Source: Lautropia dentalis (GTDB lineage: Bacteria > Pseudomonadota > Gammaproteobacteria > Burkholderiales > Burkholderiaceae_E). Taken from it: a stretch of DNA of 64,000 bases. This document shows positions 47,790 to 57,585 of this stretch, one piece after another; the first letter of the stretch is position 1, and every line of letters starts with the position of its first letter. The notes under the pieces were generated by a model, which saw only the letters and a list, made by a program, of their open reading frames with translations, was not told the DNA's origin and made no database searches. The stretch lies in NCBI RefSeq assembly GCF_003892345.1, contig NZ_RRUE01000002.1, positions 186,001 to 250,000 of the forward strand, in the 5' to 3' direction. The position numbers were made by a program, and so were the translations under genes.

Positions 47790-49391
47790 ATGAGTCCAAA
47801 CACCTCCCGTGCCAGCGGCATCCTGCTGCACATCACCTCGCTACCGGATACCGAGCCCGTCGGCCCCGAGCAGCCGCTCACCATCCAGCACCCCGGTTCG
47901 GGAGATTTCGGACCCAGCGCCTATCACTTCATCGACTGGCTGGAGCACGCCGAACAGTACCTGTGGCAGATCCTGCCGCTGGTGCCTCCGGGCAGCGGCT
48001 ATTCGCCGTACATGAGCCCGGCCGGCATGGCCTTCAACCCCATGCTGGTGGACCTGCGGGGCCTGGCCTCGCAAGGCTGGCTGCCGGCCGATTTCCAGGA
48101 AGACTATTCGGTCGATGGCGAGCCGGGCCCGGCCCCGCGTGACGGCCGGATCGACTTCCCGCGTGTCGAGCGTTTCCGCCTGCGTGCGCTGACCCAGGCG
48201 GCCCGCACCTTCCTGGGCAACCCCCATGAACCGATGCGTGCCGAGTTCGATGACTTCCGCGAGCGCGAAGGCGCCTGGCTGGACGACTACGCCCTGTTCA
48301 TGGTGCTGGACCGCCTCTACCAGGGCAAGGCCTGGCAGGAGTGGCCGGCAGAGCACGCCCAGCGCAAGCCCGCTGCGCTGGAGCGCATCCGCCAGGAATA
48401 CCGTGACGACTACCTGTTCTGGTGCTTCGTGCAGTGGGTGGCCGAGAAGCAATGGCAGGCCATTCGCACCTACGCCAATGCCCACAACGTCCGCATCGTG
48501 GGCGACGTGCCCATCTTCGTGGCACTGCACAGCGCCGACACCTGGGCCAATCCCAAGCTCTTCGACCTGGGCAAGGATCTCTGGCCCACGCACGTGGCCG
48601 GCGTTCCGCCCGACTACTTCGCCGTGGACGGCCAGCGCTGGGGCAACCCGCTGTACCGCTGGCCCGAGCACGCCAAGCAGGGCTACGCCTGGTGGATCGC
48701 GCGCGTCAAGCGCTGCCTGGCCCTGACCGACATCGTGCGCATCGACCACTTCCGCGGCTTCGATGCCTACTGGGCCATTCCGTCCACCTGCCCCACGGCA
48801 CGCGAGGGTGAATGGACGCCCGGCCCAGGCATGGCGCTCTTCAACGCCCTGGAAAAGGCGCTGGGCAAGCTGCCGCTGGTGGCCGAGGACCTGGGGCTTC
48901 AGACCGACAGCCTGCGCAAGCTGCTGGCTGACACCGGCCTGCCCGGCATGGCCGTGCTGCAGCTGGCCTTCCTGGACGATTCCGAGAACGTCTTCCTGCC
49001 GCACAACCTGCGTCGCAACCAGATCGTCTACACCGGCACCCACGACAACGACACCACGCTGGGCTGGTTCGCCCAGGCTTCCGATCGGGAGCGTGCGCTG
49101 GCACAGGTCTATCTGAAGACCGATGGTCGGGAAATGCACTGGGAGCTGATCCACGCCGCCTCGCAATCCGTGTCGGGCTGGGCCATCTACCAGATGCAGG
49201 ACGTTCTGGGTCTGGGCGCCGAGGGCCGGATGAACTATCCCGGAGAAGCCTCCGGCTGGTGGGGCTGGCGCTTTGCCTGGTACCAGCTGCACGAGTGGCA
49301 GACGCGCCGCCTGCGCGCCATCACCCAGGTGCATGGCCGCAGCAAGCCCGAATGGGTGTGCTCGGAAGAAGAAGAGGCCGCGAACAAGTGA
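47790..49391 (+). CDS. malQ: 4-alpha-glucanotransferase (amylomaltase)
   Basis: 533 residues, GH77. It moves glucan segments between maltodextrins. Signature segments: SGILLHITSLPD, FGPSAYHFIDWLEHAEQYLW, QILPLVPPGSGYSPYMSPAG, IVGDVPIFVALHSADTWAN, DIVRIDHFRGFDAYWAIP (catalytic Asp), VAEDLGLQTDSLRKLL (catalytic Glu) and YTGTHDNDTTLGWF. The ATG at 47790 lies 8 bases after AAAGGA; an alternative ATG at 47781 overlaps the glgX stop. Translation is therefore probably coupled to glgX. Confidence 0.95.
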   Translation: MSPNTSRASGILLHITSLPDTEPVGPEQPLTIQHPGSGDFGPSAYHFIDWLEHAEQYLWQILPLVPPGSGYSPYMSPAGMAFNPMLVDLRGLASQGWLPADFQEDYSVDGEPGPAPRDGRIDFPRVERFRLRALTQAARTFLGNPHEPMRAEFDDFREREGAWLDDYALFMVLDRLYQGKAWQEWPAEHAQRKPAALERIRQEYRDDYLFWCFVQWVAEKQWQAIRTYANAHNVRIVGDVPIFVALHSADTWANPKLFDLGKDLWPTHVAGVPPDYFAVDGQRWGNPLYRWPEHAKQGYAWWIARVKRCLALTDIVRIDHFRGFDAYWAIPSTCPTAREGEWTPGPGMALFNALEKALGKLPLVAEDLGLQTDSLRKLLADTGLPGMAVLQLAFLDDSENVFLPHNLRRNQIVYTGTHDNDTTLGWFAQASDRERALAQVYLKTDGREMHWELIHAASQSVSGWAIYQMQDVLGLGAEGRMNYPGEASGWWGWRFAWYQLHEWQTRRLRAITQVHGRSKPEWVCSEEEEAANK

Positions 49392-49448
49392 TCCGCTGAT
49401 CTCCGGGGCCCGGCTGAAACCGGGTCTCGCGACCCACCTTCCCTGATG

Positions 49449-49492
49449 AGGGCCGGTTCTGCCTGCACGGGCAGGATCGGCCCTTGTCGTTT
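49449..49492 (+). terminator. Long hairpin terminator after malQ
   Basis: A 15-bp stem with a 6-base loop (AGGGCCGGTTCTGCC against its complement with two G-U pairs), followed by a T-rich tail. It separates malQ from the convergent LysR gene. Confidence 0.75.
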
Positions 49493-49509
49493 GCGCGCCC
49501 TGGGCGGCC

Positions 49510-50559
49510 TCAGTCGTCCTGGGCGATGCCGCCCCGCGGGTTGCGCAAGGTGCTGGCAATCAGGGCGGGCATGGGCTCGCCGCCAAAGCGGGTGAGCGGC
49601 ACGTTGCGCGTGCCCCAGACGCGACGCAGCGTCACGTCGTCGATCAGCTTGCGCAGCCAGCGGTGTGACGGCAGCTGCTCCTGACGCCGGTGCCAGACCA
49701 TGTCCACCCGCATGGCGGGCAGAGCCACCGGCACCGGCTGCCAGACCAGGCGCTCGGCCAGCCCCGTGGCCGGGATGAAATCGAGCGGCAGGATGGTGAG
49801 CAGATCGGACTGCGCCACCACATTGGCGGCGGTGAAGAACTGGTTGAGCGTCAGCACGATGCGCCGCGTGCGCTGGCGCGTGGCCAGCGCCTCGTCCACG
49901 AAACCGAACGGCCGGCCCGAATAGCTGACCAGCAGATGGCGGGCCGCGCAGTAGTCATCGAGGCTCACCGGGGCCTCGCCCAGCGGATGGCCCTCGCGCA
50001 TCACGCACACGTACTGGCCTTCGTAGATTTCCTGATGGCCGAAGGTATCGGGCCGGTCTTCCTGCATCTCGCGCAGGATCATGTCGGCCACCGCCCCCGG
50101 AAAATGCCCGACCGCCAGATGCAGCTCGTCGTTTTCGAGCAGCGGCAGCGGATCGCGCGTGGTGAGCGGACGCAACCGCAGTGTGGCATTGGGGGCATCG
50201 CGCTGCAGACGGTCCAGCAGCGGCGGCACCAGCAGCGCGGCCGTGGCGTCGGCCATGGCAATGACGAAGGTCTCGCGGGTACGCAGCGGATCGAAGGACT
50301 TGGGCGAGATGACACCCCGCAGCGCGTTGAGCGCCGTGCGCACGTCCGGCCAGATGGCCAACGCGAAAGGAGTGGGCTCGACGCCGCGGCCGGCCCGTAT
50401 CAGCAGTTCGTCCCCCAAGGCCTCGCGCAACCTGCGCAGGGCATTGCTGGCTGCCGGCTGGGTCATCGTCAGATTGCGGGCCGCACGCGAGATGTTGCGC
50501 TCGGCCATGACTTCATCAAAAACCCGCAGCAGGTTCAGATCGAAGTTCTGGAAGTCCAC
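49510..50559 (-). CDS. LysR-family transcription regulator
   Basis: 349 residues. The winged HTH at the N-terminus reads DLNLLRVFDEVMAERNISRA then MTQPAASNALRRLREALGDE, and is followed by a substrate-binding domain (about 90-310). It resembles the NodD/LinR-type group with LNLLxVFDEVMxERxISRAA. It lies between the two glycogen clusters, convergent to malQ and upstream-tandem with glgA, so a role in carbohydrate control is possible but not shown. A 17-bp palindrome precedes its start codon. Confidence 0.9.
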   Translation of the reverse strand: MDFQNFDLNLLRVFDEVMAERNISRAARNLTMTQPAASNALRRLREALGDELLIRAGRGVEPTPFALAIWPDVRTALNALRGVISPKSFDPLRTRETFVIAMADATAALLVPPLLDRLQRDAPNATLRLRPLTTRDPLPLLENDELHLAVGHFPGAVADMILREMQEDRPDTFGHQEIYEGQYVCVMREGHPLGEAPVSLDDYCAARHLLVSYSGRPFGFVDEALATRQRTRRIVLTLNQFFTAANVVAQSDLLTILPLDFIPATGLAERLVWQPVPVALPAMRVDMVWHRRQEQLPSHRWLRKLIDDVTLRRVWGTRNVPLTRFGGEPMPALIASTLRNPRGGIAQDD

Positions 50560-50983
50560 CTCTCCCCCAATGACACCGGACCGGTGTCGTCATCTGCACC
50601 TGTCCGGAAGGCTGCGGACCCTCGGGGATTTTCCTGGTTGGTCCTGCGGAAGATTTCCCGGTCGATCCGGCGGGAAAGCCCGGGCTTGGCCCTTCCCGGC
50701 CTGGTGCCTGTTTCGGGGGCACGTCGCCCCCTTTGGGGATCATATCATCAGCCGGGCACGCGCGGCATATACGGCCCGGCACGCCGCCGGCCTTTGACGG
50801 GAATTCGGGGTTTTCCCCAGCAGCCAGCACTTTTGCAGGGGCGTCCAGAGGACTTTCCCGGTATCCATACCCCGGTGTACGTGCCCCCGTGTCCATGCCA
50901 CGGTACCCTGCCCCGCCTGCATGTCATGGCACGTGCGGCCACAAAAATCATCCGCGGGTATTCACCACAGGAAAACCCCGGTT
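50560..50983. other. Spacer between the LysR gene and glgA
   Basis: 424 bases, no gene. It has the 17-bp palindrome (listed apart), a GGGGGC/GCCCCC hairpin at 50725-50741, and loosely repeated CCGGTATCCATACC-like and GTGTCCATGCCACGGTA-like words at 50858-50905. Confidence 0.5.
50572..50588. promoter_or_regulatory. 17-bp palindrome before the LysR gene
   Basis: GACACCGG-A-CCGGTGTC, perfect 8-bp arms, 13 bases before the LysR start codon. Its place suits an autoregulatory operator, though LysR sites are usually T-N11-A. Confidence 0.4.
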
Positions 50984-52537
50984 TCAGTTTCGGTCACTGA
51001 GCACCTGCCGATACATGGCCAGATAATCGGCAGCCGCAGGGCCCCAGCTGTGATCGACTTCCATGGCCGTGCGCATCCGCCACTCCCAGGCACCGCGGTC
51101 CTGCCAGACATCGGCCGCCCGCGCCAGCGCCAGTGCAAAGTCGTGCACATCGGCCCGGTTGAACACGAAGCCGTTGCTCGGCTGCCCGTCGTGATATTCG
51201 TGCACCGTATCGGCCAGTCCGCCCACGCGGCGCACCAGCGGCAGCGTGCCATAGCGCAGTCCGTACATCTGCGTCAGCCCGCAGGGCTCGAAGCGCGACG
51301 GCACCAGAATCAGGTCGCCGCCGGCAATCAGCCGGTGCGACAGCGGCTCATCGTAGCCGATGGTGACCGACACCCACCCCGGCGCCTCCTGCGCGGCCTT
51401 GCGGAAGGCGTCCTGCAGGGCCGGATCGCCACTGCCCACCAGCGCCAGCTGGATGCCCAGCTCGCGCATCTTCGGCAGCACACCCAGCAGCAGGTCGGCC
51501 CCCTTCTGGTCGGTCAGGCGACTGACCATCACCGCCAGCATCCGGCCCGGGTCCACCGCCAGACCCAGCTCGTGCTGCACACGCTCCTTGTCGACCCACT
51601 TGCCGTTGAGGTCGTGTGCGCTGTAGTTGGCCGGCACCAGCCCGTCGATCTGCGGATTCCAGACCGTCTGGTCGATGCCGTTCAGAATGCCGGTGAGCCG
51701 GTCGCGGCGCGACAGCAGCAGGCCGTCCAGCCCGACGCCGAATTCCGGCGTGGTGATCTCGTAGGCATAGCGCGGGCTGACCGTGCTCAGCCAGTCGGAA
51801 AACGCCAATCCGCCCTTCATGAAGCTGCCCCAGCCGTGATATTCCAGCCCGTACATCGGACGCAGCATCCAGGGTTCCAGCGCCAGCGTGGCCCAGTCAT
51901 CCGGCGAAAAAAGCCCCTGATAGGCCAGGTTGTGCACACTGAACACCGAACGCACCCGGCGCACCGGGTTCTGGCTCAGGTACACCGGCGCCAGCCCCGC
52001 ATGCCAGTCGTGGGCATGCAGGACATCGGCCTTCCAGATCGGATCCACATCGCCCCAGGCCAGATGGGCCGCCACCTTGCCCAGCAGCGCAAAGCGGCGG
52101 GCATTGTCGGGCCAGTCGCGATTGTCCGGCCCCAGATAGGGGTTGCCCTCACGCCGGTAGTACCAGGGTGCATCCACCACGTAGGCCGGAATGCCCGAAC
52201 CACGGATCCGCCCCCACAGCACCCGCACCCGGGCCGCACCCATCAGGCTGCCCAGATCGGCCACCAGGCCCACATCGTCCAGCCCGTCCAGAATGGCCGG
52301 AAAGCCCGGCAGCAGCAGGCGCGCATCCACCCCCTGCGCCTGCTGCGCCACCGGCAGCGCCGCCAGAATGTCACCCAGCCCGCCCGTCTTGACCAGCGGA
52401 TATACCTCGGTGGCCACATGCAGCACCCGCAGCCGGCCGTCCGGTGCGTGCTCGTTCCGGTCCCACAGCCGTGCTGGTGGCGGCTCGGCCATCTGGGTCG
52501 AACCGGATGTGCTGGAAGGCGTATGAGTGGCGTTCAT
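50984..52537 (-). CDS. glgA: Glycogen synthase (ADP-glucose type)
   Basis: 517 residues, GT5. It extends alpha-1,4-glucan from ADP-glucose. The N-terminal ADP-glucose loop is VATEVYPLVKTGGLGDILAA (KTGGLGD), followed by VLHAHDWHAGLAPVYL. The C-terminal nucleotide domain has LVPSRFEPCGLTQMYGLRYG, with the catalytic Glu of E-x-x-x-x-x-x-E type. Slightly longer than E. coli GlgA because of about 30 extra N-terminal residues. It starts 37 bases after glgC, so the two form an operon. Confidence 0.95.
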   Translation of the reverse strand: MNATHTPSSTSGSTQMAEPPPARLWDRNEHAPDGRLRVLHVATEVYPLVKTGGLGDILAALPVAQQAQGVDARLLLPGFPAILDGLDDVGLVADLGSLMGAARVRVLWGRIRGSGIPAYVVDAPWYYRREGNPYLGPDNRDWPDNARRFALLGKVAAHLAWGDVDPIWKADVLHAHDWHAGLAPVYLSQNPVRRVRSVFSVHNLAYQGLFSPDDWATLALEPWMLRPMYGLEYHGWGSFMKGGLAFSDWLSTVSPRYAYEITTPEFGVGLDGLLLSRRDRLTGILNGIDQTVWNPQIDGLVPANYSAHDLNGKWVDKERVQHELGLAVDPGRMLAVMVSRLTDQKGADLLLGVLPKMRELGIQLALVGSGDPALQDAFRKAAQEAPGWVSVTIGYDEPLSHRLIAGGDLILVPSRFEPCGLTQMYGLRYGTLPLVRRVGGLADTVHEYHDGQPSNGFVFNRADVHDFALALARAADVWQDRGAWEWRMRTAMEVDHSWGPAAADYLAMYRQVLSDRN

Positions 52538-52574
52538 GGCAAGGCAACAGGGAGAAAAAGGATCGGGAACGGCC

Positions 52575-53846
52575 TCAGCCGTTCAGTCTGGCCAGCATGC
52601 TCGGCGTGATCAGCGTCACGCCGCCTTCGCTGACGTAGAAGCGTTTGGCGTCTTCTTCCGGATCCTCGCCGACCACCATGCCTTCGGGGATCACGCAGCC
52701 GCGGTCGACCACCACCTTGCTGAGGCGGGCATTGCGGCCCACCACCACCCCGGGCAGCAGCACCGCACCCTTGATCTCGGTGTATGAATGGATGCGGCAG
52801 TTGGAGAAGAGCAGCGAGTTGTGCACCGAGCCGGAGATGATGCAGCCGGCCGACACGCTCGATTCGATGGCCTCACCGCGCCGGTCCACCTTGTTGTGCA
52901 CGAACTTGGCCGGCGGCAGCTGTTCCAGATAGGTCCAGATGGGCCAGGTCCGGTCGTACAGGTTCAGTTCCGGCACCGTGGCCGTGAGGTCGATGTTGGC
53001 CTCCCAGTAGGCGTCGATCGTTCCCACGTCGCGCCAGTAGGCCGGCACCTTCTCGCTGTTGTAGACGCAGCTGTCCTCGAAGAAGTGCGCCACCACCTGG
53101 CCCTGGCTCACCGCCTTCGGAATGATGTCCTTGCCGAAGTCGTGCTCGGAGCCCGGCATCTGGATGTCTTCTTCCAGCATCTTGTACAGGTAGTCGGCCG
53201 TGAAGATGTAGATCCCCATGGACGCCAGCGAACGGTCCGGCTTGCCGGGCATGGCCGGCGGATCGGCCGGTTTTTCCACGAAGGAGGTGACGCGCTTGCT
53301 GTCGTCGATGGCCATCACGCCGAAAGCCTTCGCCTCCTTGCGGTCCACCTCGATGCAGCCCACTGTCACGCCGGCACCCGACAGCGCATGGTCGGCCAGC
53401 ATACGGGCGTAGTCCATCTTGTAGATGTGGTCGCCCGCCAGAATGACGATGTACTCGGGCCGGACCGCCTTGATGATGTCCAGACTCTGATAGACGGCAT
53501 CGGCCGTGCCCCGATACCACGCATTTTCGTCCACGCGCTGCTGCGCCGGGATCAGGTCCACGAACTCGCCCATTTCGGACTTCAGGAAGTTCCACCCGCG
53601 CTGCAGGTGGCGCAACAGGCTGTGCGACTTGTACTGCGTCAGCACGGCCATCTTGCGCAGACCCGAGTTCATGCAGTTGGACAGCACGAAATCGATGATG
53701 CGGAAATGCCCGCCAAAATATACGGCCGGTTTGCAGCGGACATCCGTCAGCTGCTTGAGCCGGCTTCCGCGGCCCCCTGCCAGCACCAGCGCCATGGCCT
53801 GCTTGGGCAGGCGGCGTTCCAGATTGATGCGTACGCTATCGTCCAT
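52575..53846 (-). CDS. glgC: Glucose-1-phosphate adenylyltransferase
   Basis: 423 residues. It makes ADP-glucose, the committed step of glycogen synthesis. Motifs: [20 protein letters not shown] (nucleotide loop), [33 protein letters not shown] (catalytic Asp), [10 protein letters not shown] and the C-terminal left-handed helix with [19 protein letters not shown] and [17 protein letters not shown]. The start ATG follows AGGAGAGGGA. Confidence 0.96.
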   Translation of the reverse strand: MDDSVRINLERRLPKQAMALVLAGGRGSRLKQLTDVRCKPAVYFGGHFRIIDFVLSNCMNSGLRKMAVLTQYKSHSLLRHLQRGWNFLKSEMGEFVDLIPAQQRVDENAWYRGTADAVYQSLDIIKAVRPEYIVILAGDHIYKMDYARMLADHALSGAGVTVGCIEVDRKEAKAFGVMAIDDSKRVTSFVEKPADPPAMPGKPDRSLASMGIYIFTADYLYKMLEEDIQMPGSEHDFGKDIIPKAVSQGQVVAHFFEDSCVYNSEKVPAYWRDVGTIDAYWEANIDLTATVPELNLYDRTWPIWTYLEQLPPAKFVHNKVDRRGEAIESSVSAGCIISGSVHNSLLFSNCRIHSYTEIKGAVLLPGVVVGRNARLSKVVVDRGCVIPEGMVVGEDPEEDAKRFYVSEGGVTLITPSMLARLNG

Positions 53847-54034
53847 GAGTCCCTCTCCTGTTGTTCGTCAGGGACCCCTGCACGCATACCGGCGGCACGC
53901 TGTCCGGAGCCCCTGGGGAAGCACCGAACCACACGCAGGCCATCCCGTCAGCAGGCATGCGCAACAGCGCATACGCTGTCGTGATGGCAACACCGGCATT
54001 TCCGTGCTGCCTGTCTCACATTATGGCGCGACTG

Positions 54035-54069
54035 AAAAAAAACCGCACGCACAACCAGACAGGCGTGGG
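54035..54069 (-). terminator. Terminator after the VOC gene
   Basis: On the minus strand a CACGC/GCGTG stem with outer CC/GG pairs across a bulge is followed by eight T residues, 20 bases after the VOC stop. Confidence 0.5.
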
Positions 54070-54087
54070 GGCAAAGGGGGGCGTGCC

Positions 54088-54630
54088 TCAGCCCGCAGCC
54101 GGCAGCAGCGGCAGACGGGCGTCGCGCAGCACCTGGTCGATGGTACGGCGCTGCACCGCCCGGCGCGCCGCATTGCGTACTGCAACACGGGCCACGGGCT
54201 CGCGCTCGGGCGCCGCAATGGCCACCGGCGGTGTCTCTTCGGGCAGCACTTCCTGCCGCCAGGGGGAACTGATGTCGACCAGCGTGCCGTCCGGATCCCG
54301 CGTCAGGAAGCGGCGCTGGCCATAGAATTCGTCACGCGGCGGCTGCACGATGGGCAGACCGCGCACCACGGCACGGGCGTGGATGTCGTCGACATTGTCG
54401 ACCACGAAGGTCAGATACATGCCCACCGGCGCCGCCCGCCAGTGGGCCGGCAGCAGCGGATGGTTGCGCTGGATGAGGCCCAGTTCCAGCCCTGGATCGG
54501 AAGGCGAACGCAGCCGGATGTACCAGTCGGATTCGGATGCGACTTCCATGCCCAGCAGGTCCGCGTAGAAATCGCGGCTTTCCTGCAGGCGCTCGCTGCT
54601 GATGTTGCTGAGCAGTCGTCTTACGGCCAT
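54088..54630 (-). CDS. VOC-superfamily (glyoxalase-like) protein with arginine-rich tail
   Basis: 180 residues. One VOC domain pair (about 1-125): LLSNISSERLQESRDFYADL, YIRLRSPSDPGLELGLIQRN, GMYLTFVVDNVDDIHARAV and RRFLTRDPDGTLVDIS, where the last Asp and the early Ser positions replace parts of the metal ligands. The final 50 residues (PEREPVARVAVRNAARRAVQ) are Arg/Ala rich, uncommon for this family. The function cannot be assigned; bleomycin-resistance-like, glyoxalase and dioxygenase types share the fold. Confidence 0.75.
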   Translation of the reverse strand: MAVRRLLSNISSERLQESRDFYADLLGMEVASESDWYIRLRSPSDPGLELGLIQRNHPLLPAHWRAAPVGMYLTFVVDNVDDIHARAVVRGLPIVQPPRDEFYGQRRFLTRDPDGTLVDISSPWRQEVLPEETPPVAIAAPEREPVARVAVRNAARRAVQRRTIDQVLRDARLPLLPAAG

Positions 54631-55144
54631 GGGGTCTCACCTCCTCCAGAACAATTTTTCATGCTAACGGCCCAGTGTGATGTTTCGCCGACAGCATCCG
54701 CCAGACGGCAGGGGACGGCCGGCCGGCGGTCCGGGCGTCGTGGCAGGCATCCCACACGGCCCGAAGACTGCGGTCGCAGGGCCGGACCGGACCATGCGCC
54801 CCACCCATACCCGCGCCCATCCGGGCACCAGCCCCCATGTCCGCAGCGGTATCCACGTCTGCACGGCTCCCCATGTCCACGCCGGTATCCGTGCACCACG
54901 TTTTCGACGGAACCCGCACGCCAGCACCAGCACACCCGTGCACCCATGCCGGCAGCGCCCCAGAACATACCGCAGCCCCACCGCAGGCGACCTCCCACAA
55001 ACGGTGGCATCATGAGCAGTTTCCGGCCTGCCCAATAAGGGGGGTCGTGCCTGCCATCACCATCCTGCCACCGATTCCCCATCCATCCTGTCACTGCCTC
55101 TCCCGCCACCTGGCCCTTCCCGCTTTCCATCCAGCACCTTCCAC
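54631..55144. other. Spacer between VOC and DUF1415 genes
   Basis: 514 bases without a supported gene. From 54797 to 54900 words like CCCATGTCC, CGGTATCC and CACGCCGGTATCCGTG recur in loose tandem, similar in style to 50858-50905. No promoter is clear. Confidence 0.5.
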
Positions 55145-55909
55145 ATGAACCATCCGCCTTCCGGCTGCCCCTTCCATCACGGCGCAGACCAGCCATCACC
55201 CACCGCAGCCGGCAACGCCCCGGCAACCAGCAGCAACATCCCGGCAACGACTGCCCGACAGCGTCCCACCGACGAGGCCATCCTGAACGCAACCCGCACC
55301 TGGGTGCAGAAGGCCGTCATCGGGCTCAACCTCTGTCCGTTTGCCAATGCCACGGTAAAGAAACAGCGCCTGCGCATCCAGGTCAGCCACGCCACCGAAC
55401 CGCTGGCCCTGCTGGACGAGCTGCGTGCCGAACTGAAACGCCTGCTCGACACCGACGAGACCAAACTCGAGACCACACTGCTGGTCTGCCCCGACACCCT
55501 GGCCGATTTTCTGGACTTCAACGATTTTCTGGACACCGCCGACGCCCTGCTCGACGAGCTGGACCTGCACGGCACCTTCCAGATTGCCAGTTTCCATCCG
55601 CACTACCAGTTTGCCGGCAGCTCGGCCGACGACATCGAGAACGCCACCAACCAGTCGCCCTGGCCCACGCTGCACCTGCTGCGCGAAACCAGCATCGACC
55701 GCGCCGTGGCCGCCTGGGGCGACGACACCGACCGCATCTACGAGAACAACATGGCCCACCTGCGAGCCATGGGCCCCGACGGCTGGCGCCAGCTGAAAAA
55801 TCAGTGGCAGCCGGACGCCGGAACGGACGCCGATCCGGCAGATACCCCGCCCCCCAACCCTACACCCGCAGCGCGACATCCTCCCGCTGCATCGGGCGCG
55901 CTTCGGTGA
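55145..55909 (+). CDS. DUF1415 family protein
   Basis: 254 residues, of which about 45-225 form the conserved domain: TRTWVQKAVIGLNLCPFANA, TTLLVCPDTLADFLDFNDFL, GTFQIASFHPHYQFAGS and ENATNQSPWPTLHLLRETSI. The family is small, cytoplasmic and of unknown function. The N-terminal 40 residues, with CPFHHG, are extra and Ala/Thr/Pro rich. It lies 66 bases before gshA on the same strand. Confidence 0.85.
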   Translation: MNHPPSGCPFHHGADQPSPTAAGNAPATSSNIPATTARQRPTDEAILNATRTWVQKAVIGLNLCPFANATVKKQRLRIQVSHATEPLALLDELRAELKRLLDTDETKLETTLLVCPDTLADFLDFNDFLDTADALLDELDLHGTFQIASFHPHYQFAGSSADDIENATNQSPWPTLHLLRETSIDRAVAAWGDDTDRIYENNMAHLRAMGPDGWRQLKNQWQPDAGTDADPADTPPPNPTPAARHPPAASGALR

Positions 55910-55975
55910 CATACTCACCGCCCCCCGCCCTTTCTGATACCCTTTGCAGGCTGGTATCTCCCTACGACCTATCCC

Positions 55976-57571
55976 ATGACCGACTCACTGCGTACCCGCC
56001 TGTCCGCCATCGAGCCCGCATCCCTGCGTGGCATCACCCGTGGCCTGGAGAAGGAAAGCCTGCGGACCACTGCCGATGGCAAGCTGTCCATGCGGCCGCA
56101 TCCCCGTGCGCTGGGCTCCGCCCTCACGCACCCGCACATCACCACCGATTTCAGTGAGTCCCAGGTCGAACTCATCACCGGCGTCCACGACAGCATCGAC
56201 GCCTGCCTGGCCGAACTCACCCGCGTCCACCAGGAAACCCTGACCCACATCGACGGCGAGCGGCTCTGGTGCACCAGCATGCCCTGTCCGCTGCCGCCCG
56301 ACCGCGACATTCCCATCGGCCAGTACGGCAGCTCCTTCATCGGCCGCGCCAAGACCATCTACCGGCAGGGCCTGACCTGGCGCTACGGCAGCCGCATGCA
56401 GACCATCTCCGGCCTGCACTACAACTTCTCCCTCCCGCAGAGCCTGTGGCCCGAACTGGCCCGCATGCCCGGCCTGAAGCTCGACGGCAGCAACCCCAAG
56501 CATGCCCGCAGCCAGGGCTACTTCAGCCTGATCCGCAACTTCCGCCACCACTCCTGGCTGCTGCTTCTGCTGTTCGGCGCCTCGCCGCTGGTGCAGCGCG
56601 GCTTTGCCGAGGGCATGCCCCACATCCTCAAGGCCTTCGGCCGGGACGCCCTGGGCCTGCCACACGCCACCACGCTGCGCATGGGGCCGCTGGGCTACCA
56701 GAGCGAGGCCCAGGCCAGCATCGGTGCCAGTTACAACTGCCTCAAGAGCTACGCCGAATCGCTCTACGACGCCCTCACCTCGCCCTGGCCCGCCTACGAG
56801 AAGATCGGCATCCGGCACGACGGCCAGTACCGTCAGCTCTCCACCTCCCTGCTGCAGATCGAAAACGAGTTCTACGGCACCATCCGCCCCAAGCAGCCCA
56901 TCCGCAAGGGTGAACGGCCGCTGGCCGCCCTGGCCGCCCGCGGGGTCGAGTACATCGAAGTGCGGCTGATGGACCTCGACCCCTTCAGCGCCATCGGCAT
57001 CACCGCCGAAACCATCCGCTTTCTCGACATCTTCCTGCTGCACTGCCTGCTGTCCGACAGCCCGCGCGACACCCCCGAGATCAACGCTGCCCAGTCGGCC
57101 AACCGGCACACCGTGGCCCAGCGTGGCCGTGAGCCGGGCCTCGCCCTGCTCGAAAACGACGGCAGCCACCGCCCGCTGCTGGCCTGGGGACAGGAAGTCC
57201 TCACCGAATGCGAAGCCGTGGCCCAGCGCCTGGACGAAGCCTGGCCCGAGCACCAGGGTGCCTACGCGGCCGCCCTGCGCATGGCCCGCCAGCGTCTGGA
57301 ACACATGGAACACACACCCTCCGCACGCCTCATGGCCGACATCGCCACCCAGGGCAACGGTTCGCTCACCCAGTACACCATGGCGCAGTCCGAGGCCCAC
57401 CGCCAGCACCTGCTGGCCCAGCCGCTGCCGGCCGACATTCGAGAGGCCTTTGCCACCATGGCCCGCGAATCCTTCGTCGAACAGGCCGACATCGAAGCCG
57501 CCGACACCGGTGACTTCGAAACCTGGCGGCAGCAGTACATCACCTCCGTCTTCCCGCTCATCGCCGACTGA
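55976..57571 (+). CDS. gshA: Glutamate-cysteine ligase
   Basis: 531 residues, E. coli-type GshA. First step of glutathione synthesis: ATP-dependent joining of glutamate to cysteine. Family blocks: RGITRGLEKESLRTTADGKL, HITTDFSESQVELITG, GQYGSSFIGRAKTIYRQGLT, QTISGLHYNFSLPQSLW, QIENEFYGTIRPKQPI and the MDLDPFSAIGI stretch. Length fits E. coli GshA (about 518). DUF2868 starts 14 bases after it, so they are likely cotranscribed. Confidence 0.94.
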   Translation: MTDSLRTRLSAIEPASLRGITRGLEKESLRTTADGKLSMRPHPRALGSALTHPHITTDFSESQVELITGVHDSIDACLAELTRVHQETLTHIDGERLWCTSMPCPLPPDRDIPIGQYGSSFIGRAKTIYRQGLTWRYGSRMQTISGLHYNFSLPQSLWPELARMPGLKLDGSNPKHARSQGYFSLIRNFRHHSWLLLLLFGASPLVQRGFAEGMPHILKAFGRDALGLPHATTLRMGPLGYQSEAQASIGASYNCLKSYAESLYDALTSPWPAYEKIGIRHDGQYRQLSTSLLQIENEFYGTIRPKQPIRKGERPLAALAARGVEYIEVRLMDLDPFSAIGITAETIRFLDIFLLHCLLSDSPRDTPEINAAQSANRHTVAQRGREPGLALLENDGSHRPLLAWGQEVLTECEAVAQRLDEAWPEHQGAYAAALRMARQRLEHMEHTPSARLMADIATQGNGSLTQYTMAQSEAHRQHLLAQPLPADIREAFATMARESFVEQADIEAADTGDFETWRQQYITSVFPLIAD

Positions 57572-57585
57572 CCGCCAGCCGCACC

